A DNA stretch of 21,290 nt. Origin: Phaeoceros laevis. Taxonomy: Eukaryota; Anthocerotophyta; Anthocerotopsida; Notothyladales. Under the pieces are notes generated by a model, which worked only from the letters and a program-made list of their open reading frames with translations, was not told the DNA's origin and did no database searches. Both the position numbers and the translations under genes were made by a program. Shown here piece after piece: positions 18,627 to 21,290 of this stretch. The DNA lies in contig JBNGIQ010009079.1 of NCBI GenBank assembly GCA_049999765.1, positions 1 to 21,290 on the forward strand. Direction: 5' to 3'. Each line of letters opens with the position of its first letter. Position 1 is the first letter of the stretch.

Positions 18627-19278
18627 TGGCGCATCGTCCTTCCTCTTGGCCTTCGGCTCCGTTTCGTCTTTCTTGCGTATTCTGCGCTCTCCTCCAAGAG
18701 AAAATTCTCCAGAGTTGCGTCCTCCACTTCCACATGGTTAACACTTGTCCGTCTCGTAGTGAAATTCACCTCCACACCAGACTCACAGTCAGTATCATAA
18801 CTTGAATCCTCCTCCGATGTGTATCCCTCCGACGTCTCAGGCGTCTCTCCTCCATACGGTGGATGTCCCCACGATACGGTGGTACGGTTCCGTCTCGTAG
18901 CCTGCACCTTGGGATCCCAAAACCATAGCTTCTGCCGATGCCAATCCGTTTTGGCCCGTGCACCATACAACCATGGTCGTCCTATCAGCACGGTATACCC
19001 AATGTTGGTCACCGGCTTCAACACCATGTAGTCCAATAGAAACGTCACGCCGCCAATGATCGTTGGCACCTCCTTCAATTGCCCTGTTGGCAACCTGCGT
19101 GATTGGTCCGCCATCCTTAGAATCTTCCGGGTGGGTTCAAACTCCTTGAAGCCCAGGCTGTAAGCCGCCTCTTCAGTTATCAGATTGACACCTGACCCAG
19201 AATCAATTGGCACCTTCCGAACCACGCATCCTTGAATCTCCACATCCAGTTCTGGTAACCCTCTGTCCTCCATTGTCA
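18623..19278 (-). pseudogene. Retropepsin-like aspartic protease, 5' truncated by copia insertion
   Basis: The minus-strand frame encodes a retroviral-type aspartic protease. It has the catalytic VPIDSGSGVNLITEEAAY, a middle segment LRMADQSRRLPTG, VPTIIGGVTFLLDYMVL, and the closing YTVLIGRPWLYGARAKTDW that marks the flap and dimer end in plant Ty3-like proteases. Downstream is an acidic Ser/Glu/Asp-rich linker (TSEGYTSEEDSSYDTD) and a basic end to TGA 18623. The native part begins around MEDRGLPELDVEI. Everything upstream in the open frame (to 19348) is copia LTR sequence read by chance. The active-site D-S-G triad is intact. Such proteases mature gag-pol polyproteins. No polymerase follows. 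The last 15 or so codons are probably out of frame because of a one-base loss. Confidence 0.75.
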
Positions 19279-19549
19279 TGTAGAAATTAAGGTTAATTAA
19301 GTAGGCATTAGATAGATAATAATAATGCATTAATAGTCGAACCGTCAAACATCAAACGTCAAACGACGTAAACACTAGATGTAAATGGGCACAACTTAAC
19401 CGTCGTGCCCTAAAGGCCAACCGCCGTCCCGGCGATGGGACGCGGCCAACCGTCACCTCCTTCCTTTAAGAGGAGCGTGCACAGTAATACATTCTTCTTC
19501 TTCTTGATCTACCTTCTTGCCTAAGCATCTTGATCTAGCCTGTTTTACA
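19279..19549 (+). repeat. 5' LTR of the copia element
   Basis: It starts TGTAGAAATT and ends TGTTTTACA directly before the PBS. The right end is fixed by the PBS. The left end is inferred from the TGT...ACA symmetry and from the point where protease homology begins. It carries short aaacgtc-type repeats at about 19340-19365, a TATA-like ctttaag near 19466, and a TTC-rich stretch before the end, as common in plant copia LTRs. Confidence 0.75.
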
Positions 19550-19561
19550 TGGTATCAGAGC
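19550..19561 (+). other. Primer-binding site, initiator tRNA-Met
   Basis: TGGTATCAGAGC is the standard plant copia PBS, complementary to the 3' end of initiator tRNA-Met, and lies directly after the LTR terminus ACA. It fixes the orientation and the LTR boundary. Confidence 0.95.
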
Positions 19562-19572
19562 TAGATCTCTGG

Positions 19573-19758
19573 ATGGATCCCGCTACACCCAAATCAACCT
19601 GTGCAGTCTGTAATTGCAATTCAGAAGATTGCATAAAGAATTTGAAGCATGAGCATTTTAGATTAGTTCTTCAATCTTTGAAAATGTCTCTCTCAAAGAG
19701 ATTTGGGTCTCTAGCCGAATCCTTCCTTGCCGCTGCAGTTCACCATTACTATAGTTAG
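19573..19758 (+). CDS. Small Cys-cluster ORF in copia leader (61 aa)
   Basis: ATG 19573 is the second in-frame ATG. The frame is open from within the PBS. The product MDPATPKSTCAVCNCNSEDC has four cysteines in a C-x2-C-x-C-x5-C arrangement, then a helical part (EHFRLVLQSLKMSLSKRF). No family recognised. It may be an upstream ORF that influences gag translation, or the degraded start of a longer leader protein. Its coding status is uncertain. Confidence 0.3.
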   Translation: MDPATPKSTCAVCNCNSEDCIKNLKHEHFRLVLQSLKMSLSKRFGSLAESFLAAAVHHYYS

Positions 19759-19769
19759 ATTGCAGCGCC

Positions 19770-20375
19770 ATGCCTAGGAGAAGAGGTAGGAAATTTGCAT
19801 CAGGTTGTCCAGGAAATGCTCCGGTCCCGCAGCAAGATAGAACTGATCAATTCTTGTCCCATACTGTCCAACCTGCGTTAGGTAGGAAACATCCAATCCG
19901 TCAGCATAGCAGATCTAAGCCAGATCCTCTTGCACACATTAGAACTGAGGTGAGAAGGAAAATTCATGAGGCAGAAGAGATTTTTGCATCCAGGGGTCGT
20001 GCACTTACCAAGTCAGAGGCCGGTTTGTGCCGGCAGTGTACTGCTCATTTTAGTTTGTTTCCTTCTCCCACAGATCAGCTTTTAGTTGAGATTTATGACT
20101 CCATAAAAGCCATTGCTGCAAGAAATCAAAGGCACATCAGTGACATTGCTGATAGGGTAGATGACACATACTCTCGTATTCAGGCCTTGAGTGAACAACT
20201 GCGTACTGTAACGATTGTTGATCACACAGAACCTGAGAAAGTGACAGGCTTTAAGCATATGAGCAGTCACGGATTCCCTGTCATTGATCAAATGTGTGAA
20301 GCATTGGATAATGTCAATAGGCAAGCAGCTGAAGTCATAGAAGCCCTTAGGAAGAAGGGCATCAATCCTATCTAA
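19770..20375 (+). CDS. Extra 201-aa ORF between PBS and gag, unknown function
   Basis: An uninterrupted frame from ATG 19770 (MPRRRGRKFASGCPG) to TAA. The N-terminus is basic and Arg/Gln-rich. The middle has RRKIHEAEEIFASRGRALTK and a CRQC pair. The C-terminal half is mostly helical and amphipathic (QLLVEIYDSIKAIAARNQRH, ALDNVNRQAAEVIEALRKKG). There are no stop-type decay events, unlike gag 11 bases downstream. Standard copia elements begin gag soon after the PBS, so this is an additional protein. It may be a captured or lineage-specific ORF. I do not recognise the family. RNA binding is conceivable from the basic N-terminus but unproven. Confidence 0.6.
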   Translation: MPRRRGRKFASGCPGNAPVPQQDRTDQFLSHTVQPALGRKHPIRQHSRSKPDPLAHIRTEVRRKIHEAEEIFASRGRALTKSEAGLCRQCTAHFSLFPSPTDQLLVEIYDSIKAIAARNQRHISDIADRVDDTYSRIQALSEQLRTVTIVDHTEPEKVTGFKHMSSHGFPVIDQMCEALDNVNRQAAEVIEALRKKGINPI

Positions 20376-20386
20376 CATGTCCATGA

Positions 20387-21290
20387 ATGTCACATAGTGG
20401 AAGGGGTGCTAGGAACTCGCTTAGTAAAGGCATATCAACCCGTCGAGGTAGAGGTCACACAACTGCCAGTGACCTATTTGATCCCCTGTCCTTTGGCAGC
20501 ACCTCCTCTCAGTCTAGTACATCTTCTTAGCGTCCGGCACCAAGTGCACAGTCTAGTACAGGACCTGCTGCACAGATACAGGCATTCAAACAAGGATTGG
20601 CATTATAATTAGCTACACGAGTTGTACAAGCCATGGTTGCACCTGCTGGTACAATAAATAACACAACTGTAAATAACCTGAAGATCGACTTCAAGGAAAA
20701 GGACAGATTTTCAGGTGCCCAATTCGATATATGGGCACTTAGAGTTAAAACAATTCTAAGAGAACATGAACTGTGGGATGTTGTTACTGGAGCTTCTGTG
20801 AAGCTAGCCACAGGTTCAGCACAAGCAGACATCGATGCCTGGAATAAAAAGGACCTTCGGGCATTGGGAGTCATCCAGTCTGCATTAGATGGAACAATGA
20901 TTGACTACACACGTGATGTAGTTTCAACTAAGGAAGCTTGGGATGCACTTACTCAAGCTTTCCAGGTCGTCAATGGGACATCAATGGTAACCTCTACTAG
21001 GTCCTTCTATACATGCAAGATGAAAGAGTCTGACACAATCGAGGCTCACATCAGTAAATTCAGAACATTGGGCTCAAAGCTAACATCTAGTGGCACTACA
21101 ACAACAGAAATGCAGGCGGCAATCGCCTTGCTATTGACACTTCCCGAAAGCTATCGGACCTTTGTGAGCAACTACAGCTCAAATCTCCGAAATATACAAC
21201 AAGCAACACCAGCAGGACAAACTCCAGCTGTCCACTTGTCTGATCTGGTTGGAGCCCTTCTCGAGGAAGAGGCAACAAGGAATGCAAACC
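20387..21290 (+). pseudogene. Copia gag, two internal stops, runs off the window
   Basis: The frame starts at ATG 20387 (MSHSGRGARNSLSKG), with a Gly/Arg- and Ser-rich N-terminus. TAG at 20528 and TAA at 20606 interrupt it. From 20609 it is open to the window edge. The conserved copia gag region is clear: FSGAQFDIWALRVKTIL, LWDVVTG, STKEAWDALTQAF, SFYTCKMKESDTIEAHISKF and LLLTLPESYRTFV (UBN2/retrotran_gag type). An alternative is that translation begins at ATG 20633 just after both stops (MVAPAGTINNTTVNN), which would give an intact gag with a shorter N-terminus. Gag forms the virus-like particle of the element. The zinc knuckle and pol lie beyond the window. Confidence 0.8.

Larger units (their letters stand above)
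16531..19278 (-). mobile_element. Minus-strand LTR element with retropepsin and coiled-coil ORFs, interrupted by copia
   Basis: Read on the minus strand, a retropepsin frame is followed by a coiled-coil/acidic frame that stops at 17802, then 22 bases later by a putative LTR (17779 to 16531, TGTTAGAATC...GGTTGCTACA). The copia element cuts the upstream side at 19279, so the gag-proximal part and 5' LTR lie outside the window. No reverse transcriptase or integrase is found between protease and LTR, which suggests a non-autonomous derivative. A purine tract AAAAGGAAGGG (17807-17817 region) is a weak polypurine-tract candidate. Confidence 0.5.
19279..21290 (+). mobile_element. Ty1/copia LTR retrotransposon, 5' part
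   Basis: A 271-bp LTR is followed immediately by a canonical initiator tRNA-Met primer-binding site, two small ORFs and a copia-type gag open to the window edge. Protease, integrase, RT and the 3' LTR are outside. It is inserted in the retropepsin frame of the minus-strand element. The likely flanking target sequence on the left is tgtca (19274-19278). Confidence 0.85.

Noticed and set aside
8662-20608. Reassigned genetic code with UAA/UAG read as Gln
   Set aside because: It would explain nine stops, but not the internal TGAs at 8662 and 14128. The intact phosphatase encodes its more than 30 Gln residues only with CAA/CAG, and several open frames end naturally at TAG or TAA. Decay by C-to-T is simpler.
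8662-20608. Stops removed by U-to-C RNA editing
   Set aside because: Such editing is known from organelles of some land plants, while this is nuclear DNA with spliceosomal introns and retroelements.

Overview
This is a window of plant nuclear DNA. One intact, intron-containing host gene (1796-5388) is followed by about 14 kb of decayed and nested retroelements. The host gene encodes a POLTERGEIST-like protein phosphatase 2C whose N-terminus and catalytic motifs are of land-plant type. The copia primer-binding site, complementary to initiator tRNA-Met, and a plant-style Ty3-like aspartic protease agree with that. A non-seed land plant is plausible, but the sequence does not settle the species.

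Layout. 1-1417: gene-free DNA with two short tandem-repeat blocks and a hairpin, ending in a 100-N gap (1418-1517). 1518-5388: the phosphatase gene, four exons. 5389-6878: downstream DNA without a gene, ending in a second 100-N gap (6879-6978). 7115-7730: a frameshifted gag-like pseudogene. 7751-9054 and 9055-11050: two head-to-tail, diverged units (A and B), each a pyrimidine-rich leader plus an ORF, sharing an unrecognised domain centred on W-I-Q-Q-H-P. 11310-11507: a 25-bp palindromic satellite. 12129-16512: a LINE-like non-LTR element with a coiled-coil ORF1, apparently split by a 133-bp intron, and an ORF2 that joins an endonuclease directly to a reverse transcriptase palm, with the fingers missing. 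16531-19278: a minus-strand LTR element with a putative LTR, a coiled-coil/acidic ORF and a retropepsin. 19279-21290: the 5' part of a Ty1/copia element inserted into the retropepsin ORF, with LTR, PBS, two extra ORFs and gag running off the window.

How the parts relate. The phosphatase is a stand-alone host gene. Everything to its right is transposon layering: LINE, then the minus-strand LTR element at its 3' end, then copia inside that. The main cross-cutting signal is that the premature stops in five retroelement reading frames (11 sites) are all explained by C-to-T change of Gln or Arg codons (CAA, CAG, CGA) on the coding strand. This is what deamination of methylated cytosine in silenced plant transposons would leave. 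The phosphatase gene shows none.

The most novel-looking items are the fingers-less but fully open LINE ORF2, the intron in ORF1, the orphan duplicated domain of units A/B, the protease plus coiled-coil LTR element without RT or integrase before its LTR, and the two extra ORFs between the copia PBS and gag.
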